The position numbers and the translations under genes are program-made. A stretch of 64,000 nt of DNA, taken from Mycobacterium sp. Z3061 (GTDB lineage: Bacteria > Actinomycetota > Actinomycetes > Mycobacteriales > Mycobacteriaceae). Shown here piece by piece: positions 37,813 to 48,859 of this stretch. Below the pieces are notes generated by a model. That model did no database searches, had not been told where the DNA came from, and was given only the letters and a program-made list of their open reading frames with translations. Position 1 is the stretch's first letter; every line of letters begins with the position of its first letter. The stretch covers positions 868,001 to 932,000 of the forward strand of contig NZ_CP134062.1 in the NCBI RefSeq assembly GCF_031583025.1. The letters run 5' to 3'.

Positions 37813-38847
37813 ATGCCTATCGCAACGCCCGAGATCTACGCCGAGATGTTGGGACGTGCCAAGGAGAACGCGTACGCGTTCCCGGCCATCAACTGCACCT
37901 CCTCGGAGACCATCAACGCAGCCATCAAGGGCTTCGCCGACGCCGGCAGTGACGGCATCATCCAGTTCTCGACCGGCGGCGCGGAATTCGGCTCCGGCCT
38001 CGGGATCAAGGAGATGGTGACGGGTGCGGTGGCCCTGGCCGAGTTCACCCACATCATCGCGGCCAAGTATTCGATCAACGTGGCGCTGCATACCGACCAC
38101 TGCCCGAAGGACAAGCTGGACACCTACGTCCGTCCCTTGCTGGCGATCTCTTCAGAACGGGTCTCGTCCGGCAAGAACCCCCTGTTCCAGTCGCACATGT
38201 GGGACGGCTCGGCGGTTCCCATCGACGAGAACCTCGAGATCGCGCAGGAGCTGCTCAAGCAGGCCGCGGCCGCCAAGATCATCCTGGAAATCGAGATCGG
38301 CGTCGTCGGCGGCGAAGAAGACGGCGTCGCCAACGAGATCAACGACAAGCTCTACACCACTCCGGAAGACTTCGAGAAGACCATCGAGGCACTGGGCCAC
38401 GGCGAGCACGGCCACTACCTGCTGGCCGCCACGTTCGGCAATGTGCACGGCGTCTACAAGCCGGGCAACGTCAAGCTGCGTCCCGACATCCTGGACCAGG
38501 GCCAGAAGGTGGCGGCGGCCAAGCTCGGCCTGGGCGATGACGCCAAGCCGTTCGACTTCGTCTTCCACGGCGGCTCGGGCTCGGCGAAGTCCGAGATCGA
38601 GGAGGCGCTGCGCTACGGCGTGGTGAAGATGAACGTCGACACCGACACCCAGTACGCGTTCACCCGCCCCATCGCGGCGCACATGTTCTCCAACTACGAC
38701 GGCGTCCTGAAGGTCGACGGCGAAGTGGGCAACAAGAAGGTCTACGACCCGCGCAGCTACCTCAAAAAGGCCGAAGCCGGCATGACCGAGCGCGTCATCG
38801 AGGCCTGCAACGACCTGCACTGCGCCGGCAAGTCCCTGGCCGGCTGA
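37813..38847 (+). CDS. fba: Class II fructose-bisphosphate aldolase
   Basis: A 344-residue zinc aldolase cleaving fructose 1,6-bisphosphate into DHAP and glyceraldehyde 3-phosphate. Zinc and active-site segments are visible: 'NVALHTDHCPKDKLDTY', 'EIEIGVVGGEEDGV', 'FGNVHGVYKPGNVKL' and 'FVFHGGSGSAKSEIEEAL'. The length equals that of M. tuberculosis Fba. The Shine-Dalgarno AGGAG lies 8 bases upstream. In central metabolism it serves glycolysis and gluconeogenesis. Confidence 0.98.
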   Translation: MPIATPEIYAEMLGRAKENAYAFPAINCTSSETINAAIKGFADAGSDGIIQFSTGGAEFGSGLGIKEMVTGAVALAEFTHIIAAKYSINVALHTDHCPKDKLDTYVRPLLAISSERVSSGKNPLFQSHMWDGSAVPIDENLEIAQELLKQAAAAKIILEIEIGVVGGEEDGVANEINDKLYTTPEDFEKTIEALGHGEHGHYLLAATFGNVHGVYKPGNVKLRPDILDQGQKVAAAKLGLGDDAKPFDFVFHGGSGSAKSEIEEALRYGVVKMNVDTDTQYAFTRPIAAHMFSNYDGVLKVDGEVGNKKVYDPRSYLKKAEAGMTERVIEACNDLHCAGKSLAG

Positions 38848-38865
38848 GTTCGCTCGGCAAGCTGA

Positions 38866-39681
38866 CTAGCTGGACTGGCAGATCTTCCACTGGTCGTCGC
38901 GGAACTGCAGGTCCAGGCTGCGGGTGGAGCGGGTCTGCGGGTCATAGGCCATGAACGTGGTGATGTTGGCCTCCGCATGCTGGCCGTTGACGACGACCTG
39001 GTCGATGCTGGCGATCACCGGGTACTGCTTTGCCGCCGAAACCCGCTGGTAGGTCTCTGACCAGGCCTTTTCGTCGTACTCCACGTACCCGTCGCGGGTG
39101 GTGCCGCAGGTGATGGTGCGCAGGGCGGTCAGGTCGCCGCGTTGGACGGCGATGTCGAAGCTCTGGATGGTCTGCTTCACCTGGTCCTCTTGCGAGGCCT
39201 TCGCATGCTTGCTGCGCGTGAGCAGGACGGTGCCGAAGATGGCGATGGCCGCCAGGGCCAGGACGATCACAACGACCGCCAGCACCCAGCCCCAGTTGCG
39301 CTGCTTGGCCCCCGGCTTGGCCCCGCCACGCGGTGGAATGGATTGGGGGACAGCGGTTTTGGGCGGCAGCGGGGGAGCCGGCGGCGTCGGTGGGGTGCCC
39401 GCGGCCGGACGGGTGTGGAAAGCCTCGGTGGCCGCGTCCTGCGAGGTGGCGATCACCTGGGTTTCCTTCGCGTCGAACCCGGGCGCTGTGAAGCGCCGTT
39501 CGGGCTCCGGGTGCGCCGCCTCCGAACTCTCCTCCGGGCTGCGGGTGGCAATCGCCTGCGTCTCGCTGTCCGAGTCGCCGGCGATCAGAGGTTGCGCCAC
39601 GGTGGCGTCGGGGTCGCGCTCAGCGTCCGTCTTGCCGCTGGATGTCGTGCCGTCGCGGTCAGGCTCGGGTGCGTTGGGCAT
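38866..39681 (-). CDS. Single-pass membrane protein with extracytoplasmic NTF2-like domain (Rv0361 homologue)
   Basis: A 271-residue protein. The N-terminal 125 residues are acidic and Pro-rich and presumably cytoplasmic. One membrane helix follows ('GWVLAVVVIVLALAAIAIFGTVLL', about 130-153). A C-terminal domain of about 115 residues resembles DUF4878/NTF2-like folds and has two cysteines ('TITCGTT', 'WKICQSS'). The cytoplasmic part contains a repeated ETQ-[AV]-IAT motif (about 40 and 73) that could be a Ser/Thr kinase or FHA-binding site. Function unknown. Confidence 0.8.
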   Translation of the reverse strand: MPNAPEPDRDGTTSSGKTDAERDPDATVAQPLIAGDSDSETQAIATRSPEESSEAAHPEPERRFTAPGFDAKETQVIATSQDAATEAFHTRPAAGTPPTPPAPPLPPKTAVPQSIPPRGGAKPGAKQRNWGWVLAVVVIVLALAAIAIFGTVLLTRSKHAKASQEDQVKQTIQSFDIAVQRGDLTALRTITCGTTRDGYVEYDEKAWSETYQRVSAAKQYPVIASIDQVVVNGQHAEANITTFMAYDPQTRSTRSLDLQFRDDQWKICQSS

Positions 39682-39721
39682 GCGTGCAGCTTAACCGAGC
39701 CGCATTGGCAGAATGGGCGCC

Positions 39722-40135
39722 ATGACGCCCTCTGGTGACCTCCTGGGACCTGATCCGACTCTGCTTCCGGGCGACAGCGAGGCGGAAGCCGAGCTGCTCG
39801 CAAACGAGAAGCCGGGGATCGTCGCCGCCGCCCATCCGTCGGCGTCAGTGGCCTGGGCGGCTCTCGCCGAAGAGGCGCTGGCCGAGGACAAGGCGATCAC
39901 GGCGTACGCCTACGCCCGCACCGGTTACCACCGGGGCTTGGACCAGCTGCGCCGCAACGGCTGGCGGGGTTTCGGCCCGGTGCCCTACGCGCACGAGCCC
40001 AACCGCGGATTCCTGCGGTGTGTGGCGGCGCTGGCCCGTGCCGCGGACGCCATCGGGGAGACCGACGAATACAACCGCTGCCTCGATCTGCTCGACGACT
40101 GTGACCCCGGGGCCCGCGCGGCGCTCGGCTTCTAG
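39722..40135 (+). CDS. DUF3151 family protein (Rv0360c homologue)
   Basis: A 137-residue soluble protein. 'GPDPTLLPGDSEAEAELLAN', 'SVAWAALAEEAL', 'AYAYARTGYHRGLDQLRRNGWRGFGPVPYAHEPNRGFLR' and 'CLDLLDDCDPGARAALGF' match the actinobacterial DUF3151 family. It is mostly helical and its function is unknown. ATG 39722 is preferred (MTPSGDLLGPD); ATG 39713 is three codons longer. Overlaps the convergent CDF gene by 4 bp. Confidence 0.85.
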   Translation: MTPSGDLLGPDPTLLPGDSEAEAELLANEKPGIVAAAHPSASVAWAALAEEALAEDKAITAYAYARTGYHRGLDQLRRNGWRGFGPVPYAHEPNRGFLRCVAALARAADAIGETDEYNRCLDLLDDCDPGARAALGF

Positions 40136-41025
40136 AACGTCTCCTCGCAGTGGCCGTCCGGGCAGTCGATCTGGACGGTGGCGTGGTTGAGCCCTCGGGC
40201 TGACAGCAGCGCCCGCGCGTCACTGAGCACCTGCGCCGAATCGGCGGTGCTGGTGAGGTGGGCGGTCACCATGTCCTTGCCGGGGGACAGGGTCCAGACG
40301 TGCAGGTCGTGCACGTCGGTCACACCCTCGAGGTCGCCCAGCGCCGAACGCAGTTCGTCGACGTCGATGTGCGCGGGCGAGGACTCGGACAGGATGCGCA
40401 GGGCGGAGCGGGCCAGCGCGATCGCCCTGGGCAGCACCCACAGCGCGACCAGGACGGCGACCACGACGTCGGCGTAGGGCCAGTGCGTCGTGACGGTCAC
40501 GACGCCGGCGATCAGCACCCCGATGCTGCCGACGGTGTCGGCGACGACCTCCATGTAGGCGCCCTTGACCGCCAGGCTCGCCTCGGAGTGCGATCGCAGC
40601 AGCATCGCCACTGCGAAGTTGGCGGCCACGCCGGCCAGGGCCACCACGATCATCGGCACGCCGGGCACCGACGGCTTGCTGCCGAGCCGCTCGATGGCCT
40701 CGTAGAGGATGAACAGCGCGACCCCGACCAGCAGCACGGCGTTGGCGACGGCGGTGAACACCTCGGCCCGGTGCCAGCCGTAGGTGCGGTCCGGTGAGGA
40801 ACTGCCGCGCTGGGCGAGGATGACCGCGACCAGTCCCATGAACACGGCGACCACGTCGGTGAGCATGTGGCCCGCATCGGCCAGCAGCGCGATCGAGTTG
40901 ATCAGCAACGCGGTGGTCAGTTCGATGACGAAGAAGGTCGCGAGGATTCCCGCGGCACCGATCATCCGCGGGATCATGCGCGACGAGTCCGCTTCAGCGG
41001 GGGTGTGACTGTGTCCGGCGCCCAT
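40132..41025 (-). CDS. Cation diffusion facilitator (CDF) metal exporter
   Basis: A 297-residue CDF antiporter with about six membrane helices and a C-terminal cytoplasmic domain. Helix 2 carries 'LADAGHMLTDVVAVFMG' (HxxxD). Helix 5 carries 'YMEVVADTVGSIGVLIAG', an ExxxD where many zinc transporters have HxxxD or DxxxD, so the metal preference is uncertain. The N-terminus has His residues (MGAGHSH) and the C-terminus a 'CPDGHCEETF' possible metal ligand. The gene is preceded by a strong palindrome (41035-41058), suggesting metal-responsive control. Confidence 0.92.
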   Translation of the reverse strand: MGAGHSHTPAEADSSRMIPRMIGAAGILATFFVIELTTALLINSIALLADAGHMLTDVVAVFMGLVAVILAQRGSSSPDRTYGWHRAEVFTAVANAVLLVGVALFILYEAIERLGSKPSVPGVPMIVVALAGVAANFAVAMLLRSHSEASLAVKGAYMEVVADTVGSIGVLIAGVVTVTTHWPYADVVVAVLVALWVLPRAIALARSALRILSESSPAHIDVDELRSALGDLEGVTDVHDLHVWTLSPGKDMVTAHLTSTADSAQVLSDARALLSARGLNHATVQIDCPDGHCEETF

Positions 41026-41034
41026 GGCTACGTA

Positions 41035-41058
41035 ATATATGCGCGATTACGCATATAT
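41035..41058. promoter_or_regulatory. Palindromic operator upstream of CDF exporter
   Basis: ATATATGCG-N6-CGCATATAT is a perfect 9-bp inverted repeat starting 10 bases before the CDF start codon. The AT-rich ends and GC core resemble operators of ArsR/SmtB-family metal sensors, which in mycobacteria control CDF and P-type exporters. No ArsR gene lies in the window. Confidence 0.6.
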
Positions 41059-41158
41059 GGCAAGGCTCAGGTGGTCGCCCGCCGCGACACTTACATCACG
41101 CACACGACACGCCGCGGGGGTTGTGCCTGCATTCAATCTGGGCGACTCGGGCACCCGC

Positions 41159-41950
41159 TCAGGTGAGGGCACTCCAGAAGCGGGTCAATGCACCGCCGGC
41201 CATCGACAGCCGCGGCGGCACCCCGGACAGCTCGAAGAGCCAGTAGACGACCTCGAAGAACCACCGGTTCAATCCCGGCGCCAGCAGCACGACCAGCAGA
41301 ATGAACAGGCCGAACTGCTTGGCCGGTGCCACCGCGCGTTGCGTCTGCGGGCTCAGGTGTGGCTCGACCGCGTCGTAGCCGTCCAGGCCGGGGACCGGCA
41401 GCAGGTTCAGCACCACCGCGGTGACCTGCAGGAAGCCGAGGAAGGCCATCCCGGCCGCCAGCACCGCATGCGCGGGGTCGTAGAAAACGCGAGTTGCGCT
41501 CAGCAGCAGCACCGCCAGTACCAGGTTCATCGCCGGCCCGGCGAGGCTCACCAAGGTGCGACGCACCGGCGTCATGAACGAGGTCTGCAGATAGACGGCC
41601 GCGCCGGGCAGGCCGATCCCGCCCAGCGCGATGAACACCATCGGCAGCACCAGCGACAGCCCCAAATGGCTGTAGCGGCGCGGATCCAGGTTCAGGTAGC
41701 CGCGCACCGCCGCGTCGTGGTCACCGAACCGCCACGCGGTGTAGGCGTGGCCGAACTCGTGCAGGCACAGCGACACCAGCCAGCCCGCGATGACGAAGAC
41801 GAACACTCCGGCGTAGGCCAGTGGACGTACCACCGAGCCGGCCGCCCACGCCATCGCCGCTCCGGCGCCCGTCACTCCGACCAGGCCAAGAAAGATCGGG
41901 CTGGGGCGCACCCGGTCGAAACTACCGAACCAACAGCCAGCCCTCGACAT
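41159..41950 (-). CDS. Site-2 protease-like M50 metalloprotease (Rv0359 homologue)
   Basis: A 263-residue membrane protease of the M50 family. The zinc motif HEFGH is in 'LVSLCLHEFGHAYTAWRFGDHDAA' (about residues 64-68), and the third ligand is in 'NLLPVPGLDGYDAV'. Five or six hydrophobic segments surround the active site. Such enzymes cut membrane-spanning substrates; the substrate here is unknown. ATG 41950 overlaps the upstream gene by 29 bases. A GTG at 41911 (VRPSPIFLGLVGV) is a plausible later start. Confidence 0.88.
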   Translation of the reverse strand: MSRAGCWFGSFDRVRPSPIFLGLVGVTGAGAAMAWAAGSVVRPLAYAGVFVFVIAGWLVSLCLHEFGHAYTAWRFGDHDAAVRGYLNLDPRRYSHLGLSLVLPMVFIALGGIGLPGAAVYLQTSFMTPVRRTLVSLAGPAMNLVLAVLLLSATRVFYDPAHAVLAAGMAFLGFLQVTAVVLNLLPVPGLDGYDAVEPHLSPQTQRAVAPAKQFGLFILLVVLLAPGLNRWFFEVVYWLFELSGVPPRLSMAGGALTRFWSALT

Positions 41951-42554
41951 GGCGGTAGAACGCCGACCGGCGCACCGGCCGCGGCGCCGGGATGCCGTCC
42001 CGCAGCACCACGGCGCCGGTCGTGCCCAACTGCGCGGCGCGCCCGCTCACCCACCGCGGCAAACGCCCACGCACGGCGGCCCGTAGGCCCGGCAACGCCG
42101 GCGTCGGCTCGACCCATACCTCAGCCACATCGCCGTCGAACAGCACCGTGTCATCGACCACGGCCTCGCCCCGAATCGCGACCGCCCCTTCGGCCGGCAG
42201 CCAGCGGGCCCGCCCCACCAGCGCCGTCCCGGTCTCGTCACGGATGAGCGGCACCCGGCCCGCGGTACCCCGCAGGGCTCGCCGGACCGCGCGTCGTCCC
42301 GTCGGCAACCGGTATATCCGGGTGGCCCTGGTGCGCCGGCGCGGTGCGTACGCCACCTCGACGTCGAGCCGCTCGGCGCGCAACAGCCGGGTCAGCACGG
42401 TCGCCAGATCGGCGTCGGAGCCCACCACCACCAGCCGCCGGCAAGGCCCGATTTCGTCGTTGCCGAGGGTGGGCAGGCCGCGCAATGCCGGAGGCAGACG
42501 CGCGTCGTCAGACACCCACACGACAACACCCGGCGCGTTCTCCGCCGTATTCAT
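41922..42554 (-). CDS. Conserved hypothetical protein (Rv0358 homologue)
   Basis: A 210-residue protein with an Arg-rich middle ('YAPRRRTRATRIYRLPTGRRAVRRALRG') and no recognised domain. The N-terminal half has a Rossmann-like pattern ('VVVWVSDDARLP', 'RRLVVVGSDADLATVLTRLLRAERLDVEVAYAP'). 'CRRLVVVGSDADLA' may mark a nucleotide- or lipid-binding strand-loop. ATG 42554 gives MNTAENAPGVV; upstream in-frame sequence overlaps the purA leader and is rejected. It is divergent from purA and overlaps the protease gene. Confidence 0.75.
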   Translation of the reverse strand: MNTAENAPGVVVWVSDDARLPPALRGLPTLGNDEIGPCRRLVVVGSDADLATVLTRLLRAERLDVEVAYAPRRRTRATRIYRLPTGRRAVRRALRGTAGRVPLIRDETGTALVGRARWLPAEGAVAIRGEAVVDDTVLFDGDVAEVWVEPTPALPGLRAAVRGRLPRWVSGRAAQLGTTGAVVLRDGIPAPRPVRRSAFYRHVEGWLLVR

Positions 42555-42585
42555 GACACTCCTCGGGAACCGCTCGGTAGGGTAG

Positions 42586-44597
<2,012 letters not shown>

Positions 44598-45926
44598 TTA
44601 CTGCTGGTTCGGGTTCGGCGGCACCACGATGATGGTCGCGCCCGGGATCGCCGCCAGCGTCGCCGCCAGGTTGGCCACCACCCCCGGTGGCAGGCCCTGC
44701 GGCAGGCCCGGGAAGTGTGCGGCGGTGGCCGCGGCGGGAATGGCGGGAGTATTCGCGGCAGGCCTGGTAGCGGCGGCGGTGCCGCCGGCCTTCGGTGCGG
44801 CCTCGGCCGGCGTCGCCGACGACCCGGCCCGCGCCGCCATCCCGGCCAGGCTGGTTCCGGCCAGTCCGGCCACCGCCATGCCGGCGTAGCCGCCACCGTC
44901 CTCGGCTGTGTACAGCGGAGTGCTGTTGGGGAACATCGCCGTGACCTGCCGCACCGCCGGCGGCATGAACCAGCTCTGCGGCACCGATAGGCCGTTCAGG
45001 CTGGCGGAATAGCCGGAAACCGCCGTCGCTCCGGCCCCGACAGGCCCGGCCGCGAGCCGCTCCAGACCGACGGACGGCTCCTCGGCTGGAATCAGCACCG
45101 CTTCTCCGAGTCCTTCTTTCTGCAGCTCGTTCCCCTGTTCGAGCTCCTCCTCCTCGACCTGGTCGCTGCGGACCTCTTCGCTGTACTGCCCCAACGCGAC
45201 GATCAGGCTGGCACCCGCGAGGCCCGCGGTGGTGAGGACCAGCAGGTCGAGATCTTGGAAGGGGCTGGGCAGCGGGATCACGGGCGCTGCCGGGGCTGCC
45301 GCGGCGGCGGAACCTAGTGCCGGCGGCAGTGCAATGCCTTCCAACTCCTCGGCCAACGCGCTCTCGGTGGTGGTCGCGGGTGGCAGCGTGAACGGCGGCA
45401 ACTGGGAGGCGGCTTCCGAGCTGCCGGCGTAGCCGTCCATGGCCACGATGTCCTGGGCCCACATCTCGCCGTAGTCCGCTTCGGTGGTCGCGATGGCCGG
45501 CGTGTTCTGGCCGAAGATGTTGGTTCGGACCAGCGAGAGGGTGACATGGCGATTGGCCGCGATTGCTGCCGGTGGCACGGTGGCCGCGTAGGCGGCCTCG
45601 TAGGCGTTCGCGGCGGCCAGGGCCTGGGTGGCGGCTTGTTCGGCCTGAGCGGCGGTCCCGCGCATCCATGCCACATAGGGGGTGGCCGCTGCCGCCATCG
45701 TCAGCGAGGACGGACCCAGCCATTCCTGACTGGTGAGACCGGAGAGCACCGCAGCATAGGACTCGGCCGTCGCGTTCAATTCCTCGGCAAGCCGTTCCCA
45801 CGCCGCCGCCGCCTGCATCAACGGGGCCGAACCTGGCCCGGAATAGATTCTGGCCGAGTTGATTTCAGGAGGTAGCGCGCCGAATTCCAGATTCAGCGCG
45901 TTTCCCTGGGCCGTCACGAACGACAT
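44598..45926 (-). CDS. PPE family protein, PPE-SVP subfamily
   Basis: A 442-residue PPE protein. The conserved domain (about 1-180) has '[40 protein letters not shown]' and '[20 protein letters not shown]'. The SVP motif '[12 protein letters not shown]' lies at about 320. It is probably exported through ESX-5. Two oddities: the N-terminus carries an extra '[14 protein letters not shown]' before FGALPPE, and a charged stretch '[20 protein letters not shown]' follows a hydrophobic segment (about 230). No PE partner is adjacent. ATG 45926 has GAGGAG upstream. Confidence 0.92.
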   Translation of the reverse strand: MSFVTAQGNALNLEFGALPPEINSARIYSGPGSAPLMQAAAAWERLAEELNATAESYAAVLSGLTSQEWLGPSSLTMAAAATPYVAWMRGTAAQAEQAATQALAAANAYEAAYAATVPPAAIAANRHVTLSLVRTNIFGQNTPAIATTEADYGEMWAQDIVAMDGYAGSSEAASQLPPFTLPPATTTESALAEELEGIALPPALGSAAAAAPAAPVIPLPSPFQDLDLLVLTTAGLAGASLIVALGQYSEEVRSDQVEEEELEQGNELQKEGLGEAVLIPAEEPSVGLERLAAGPVGAGATAVSGYSASLNGLSVPQSWFMPPAVRQVTAMFPNSTPLYTAEDGGGYAGMAVAGLAGTSLAGMAARAGSSATPAEAAPKAGGTAAATRPAANTPAIPAAATAAHFPGLPQGLPPGVVANLAATLAAIPGATIIVVPPNPNQQ

Positions 45927-46022
45927 GCATATCTCCTCTCCCCCGAGACAGTTAATCTTTTTCGCGCAGCGAGATACAAATTCGGGAAATGAGTCCCGGC
46001 GCGGTGTTCTGATGGCCGCACC

Positions 46023-46028
46023 TATTGT
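46023..46028 (+). promoter_or_regulatory. Candidate -10 element for leaderless purT
   Basis: TATTGT fits the mycobacterial TANNNT -10 motif and ends 7 bases before the GTG at 46036, the spacing typical of leaderless transcripts. It favours that GTG over the ATG at 46012, which also lacks a ribosome site. Confidence 0.4.
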
Positions 46029-46035
46029 TGAGTGC

Positions 46036-47244
46036 GTGACTGACGGCGTGACCGAACAACAAGAGGGCACGACGACGTGGGCCGTCGAGGAACCAGCCGA
46101 ACCCGAGGCCGACGCCGGGCCTCGGGTGCTGTTGCTCGGTTCCGATGAATCCGGCCAGGAGCTGGCGGTGGCACTGCAGCGACTGGGCGCCGAGGTGATC
46201 ACCGCGGACGCCGATACGCTGTCCGACGCCGAAGAGCTCACGGCGGTCGTGGCGGCGCTGCAACCGGACTTCGTGGTGACGCTTCCCGGGGCGTTCGACA
46301 CATCGGCGGCCGTCACGGTCCTCGAGGAGCTCGAAGCCCAGGACACCGAACTGGTGCCCGGGGCGCGCGCCGTGCGGTTGACGGCGGACCGGGAGGGTCT
46401 GCGCAAGCTCGCCGCCGACGAGCTGGGCCTGCCCACCGCGCCGTTCTGGTTCGTCGATTCACTGGCCGAACTCGAGGCGGTCGCCGCCCACGCCGGTTTC
46501 CCCCTGCTGGTCAAGGCCGTCGACGGGTCCGGCCGGTCGGTGGTCCGGGGGGCGGACGAAGTCGCGCGAGCCTGGGAACTGGCCGGCGCGGGCGGCCGGG
46601 TGTGGGCCGAGACCGTGGTCGACGTCGAGTTTTTGGTCACGCTGATCGTGGTCCGCACCGAGGGCCCGTCGGGGCCCGTCATCGAGTTCTGCGCGCCGAT
46701 CGGTCACGGCAGCGACGACACCGGCGCGCTGGAGTCCTGGCAGCCGCAGCACCTGACCACCGCCGCCGTGGACGCGGCGAAGTCGATCGCCGCACGCATC
46801 GTCAAATCGCTGGGCGGACGCGGTGTCTTCAGTGTCGAGTTGATGATCAACGGCGACGAGGTGTACTTCGCTGAAGTGACCGCTGGTCCGAGTGACAGCG
46901 CCTGGGTAACGCTGCGTAGCCAGCGGCTTTCGATTTTCGAGCTGCAGGCGCGGGCTGTCCTGGGAGTTGCCGTGGACACCATGATGGTGTCGCCGGGCGC
47001 CGCCCGGCTGGTCGATCACGGGCCGGCCGCGCCTGGGGTGGCCCCCAGCGGGGACGTGCTGGCCTCCGCTCTTGCGGTGCCCGAAAGCGATCTGCGGGTG
47101 TTCGGTTCGACGACCGACGAGCAGCCTGCCTCGGTGCCGGACAAGTGGGGTGTGACGCTGGCCACCGCGCCGGAGGTCACCGCCGCTCGCGACCGCGCCC
47201 GGGAAGTCGCGACCCGGCTGAATGTGCGAGACTCACGCGGGTGA
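46036..47244 (+). CDS. purT: Formate-dependent phosphoribosylglycinamide formyltransferase
   Basis: A 402-residue ATP-grasp enzyme that formylates GAR with formate and ATP in purine synthesis, bypassing folate-dependent PurN. Evidence: an N-terminal Rossmann-like preATP-grasp domain ('[30 protein letters not shown]'), the ATP-binding strand '[20 protein letters not shown]', and '[34 protein letters not shown]'. GTG 46036 is chosen over ATG 46012 because of a leaderless-type -10. Homologue of Rv0389. Overlaps the rhodanese gene by 4 bases. Confidence 0.9.
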   Translation: MTDGVTEQQEGTTTWAVEEPAEPEADAGPRVLLLGSDESGQELAVALQRLGAEVITADADTLSDAEELTAVVAALQPDFVVTLPGAFDTSAAVTVLEELEAQDTELVPGARAVRLTADREGLRKLAADELGLPTAPFWFVDSLAELEAVAAHAGFPLLVKAVDGSGRSVVRGADEVARAWELAGAGGRVWAETVVDVEFLVTLIVVRTEGPSGPVIEFCAPIGHGSDDTGALESWQPQHLTTAAVDAAKSIAARIVKSLGGRGVFSVELMINGDEVYFAEVTAGPSDSAWVTLRSQRLSIFELQARAVLGVAVDTMMVSPGAARLVDHGPAAPGVAPSGDVLASALAVPESDLRVFGSTTDEQPASVPDKWGVTLATAPEVTAARDRAREVATRLNVRDSRG

Positions 47245-47657
47245 GTTACGCAGGAGACATCACGCCACTGCAGGCGTGGAAATTGCTCAGCGACAATCCT
47301 GAGGCTGTGCTGGTGGATGTGCGCACCGACGCCGAGTGGCGGTTCGTGGGGGTTCCCGACCTGTCGAGTCTGGGCCGCGACGTGGTCTACGTCGAGTGGA
47401 ACAAATCCAACGGACAGCACAACAACAACTTCCTTGACGAACTGAAGGACAAGGTCCCCGCCGGTGAGGGCGAGCGCCCCGTGGTGTTCCTGTGTCGCTC
47501 CGGCAACCGCTCCATCGGAGCCGCCGAAGTCGCGACCGAGGCCGGCTTCACGCCGTCCTACAACGTGCTGGACGGCTTCGAAGGTCAGCTCGACGTCCAC
47601 GGGCACCGGGGCGAGACGGGTTGGCGCGCGGTCGGGCTGCCCTGGAAACAGGGCTAG
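47241..47657 (+). CDS. Rhodanese-domain protein (Rv0390 homologue)
   Basis: A 138-residue single rhodanese domain. 'AVLVDVRTDAEWRFVGVPDL' is the CDC25/rhodanese N-motif and 'VVFLCRSGNRSIGAAE' holds the active-site loop with Cys85. It transfers or carries sulfane sulfur. Its place between purT and metZ suggests it may serve sulfur assimilation into homocysteine. The GTG start overlaps the purT stop; metZ follows after 8 bases. Confidence 0.93.
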   Translation: MSYAGDITPLQAWKLLSDNPEAVLVDVRTDAEWRFVGVPDLSSLGRDVVYVEWNKSNGQHNNNFLDELKDKVPAGEGERPVVFLCRSGNRSIGAAEVATEAGFTPSYNVLDGFEGQLDVHGHRGETGWRAVGLPWKQG

Positions 47658-47665
47658 CCTCAGCG

Positions 47666-48859
47666 ATGAAGGACCTGCCGGACGGCGTGAGCCAGGCGAC
47701 CATCGGGGTGCGCGGCGGATTGACGCGATCGGGTTTCGAAGAGACGTCCGAGGCGATGTTCCTGTCGTCCGGTTACGTCTATCCCTCCGCGGAGGTCGCC
47801 GAGCAGTCGTTCACCGGCGAGGTGGAGCACTACGTCTACTCGCGCTACGGCAACCCCACGGTCAACATGTTCCAGGAACGGCTGCGCCTCATCGAGGGCG
47901 CCCCGGCCGCGTTCGCGACGGCCAGCGGCATGGCCGCGGTGTTCGTCTCCCTCGGGGCGCTGCTGGGTGCCGGCGATCGCCTGGTGGCGGCGCGCAGTCT
48001 TTTCGGATCCTGTTTCGTGGTGTGCAACGAGATCCTGCCGCGCTGGGGTGTGGAGACCGTGTTCGTCGACGGCGACGACCTCGCCCAGTGGGAAGAGGCG
48101 TTGTCGAAGCCCACCCAGGCGGTGTTCTTCGAAACCCCGTCCAATCCCATGCAGTCTCTCGTCGACATTGCGGCGGTCACCGAGCTGGCGCACGCGGCGG
48201 GCGCGAAAGTGGTGCTGGACAACGTTTTCGCGACGCCGCTGCTGCAGCAGGGTTTCCCGCTCGGGGTGGACGTGGTGGTGTACTCCGGCACCAAGCACAT
48301 CGACGGCCAGGGTCGGGTGCTCGGTGGCGCCATCCTCGGCGACAAGGAGTACATCGACGGTCCGGTGCAGAAGCTGATGCGGCACACCGGACCCGCGATG
48401 AGCGCTTTCAATTCCTGGGTGATGCTCAAAGGGCTTGAGACGCTTGCCATTCGGGTCCAATACAGCAACGCTTCGGCGCAACGCATCGCGGAGTTCCTGG
48501 AAGGACATCCCGCCGTCAACTGGGTGCGTTACCCGTTCCTGCCGTCGCATCCGCAGTACGACCTGGCCAAGCGCCAAATGTCCGGCGGCGGAACGGTTGC
48601 GACCTTCGAGTTGAACGCGGCGGAAGGTGCTGCCAAGGAGCGGGCCTTCGAGGTGCTGGACAAGTTACGGCTGATCGACATCTCCAACAACCTGGGCGAC
48701 ACGAAATCCCTTGTCACGCATCCGGCTACGACGACGCACCGCGCGATGGGGCCGGAAGGCCGCGCCGCCATCGGGCTCGGTGACGGCGTGGTCCGGATCT
48801 CGGTAGGCCTGGAAGGCACCGACGATCTGATCGCCGACATCGACCAGGCCCTGAGTTAG
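47666..48859 (+). CDS. metZ: O-succinylhomoserine sulfhydrylase
   Basis: A 397-residue PLP enzyme of the Cys/Met metabolism family making homocysteine directly from O-succinylhomoserine and sulfide. Lys210 in 'YSGTKHIDGQGRVLGG' binds PLP. 'YSRYGNPTVNMFQERL', 'FFETPSNPMQSLVDI' and 'SLVTHPATTTHRAMGPEGRAAIGLGDGVVRISVG' are family signatures. ATG 47666 is chosen because the upstream frame overlaps rhodanese. Homologue of Rv0391. Overlaps the convergent ndhA by 4 bp. Confidence 0.96.
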   Translation: MKDLPDGVSQATIGVRGGLTRSGFEETSEAMFLSSGYVYPSAEVAEQSFTGEVEHYVYSRYGNPTVNMFQERLRLIEGAPAAFATASGMAAVFVSLGALLGAGDRLVAARSLFGSCFVVCNEILPRWGVETVFVDGDDLAQWEEALSKPTQAVFFETPSNPMQSLVDIAAVTELAHAAGAKVVLDNVFATPLLQQGFPLGVDVVVYSGTKHIDGQGRVLGGAILGDKEYIDGPVQKLMRHTGPAMSAFNSWVMLKGLETLAIRVQYSNASAQRIAEFLEGHPAVNWVRYPFLPSHPQYDLAKRQMSGGGTVATFELNAAEGAAKERAFEVLDKLRLIDISNNLGDTKSLVTHPATTTHRAMGPEGRAAIGLGDGVVRISVGLEGTDDLIADIDQALS

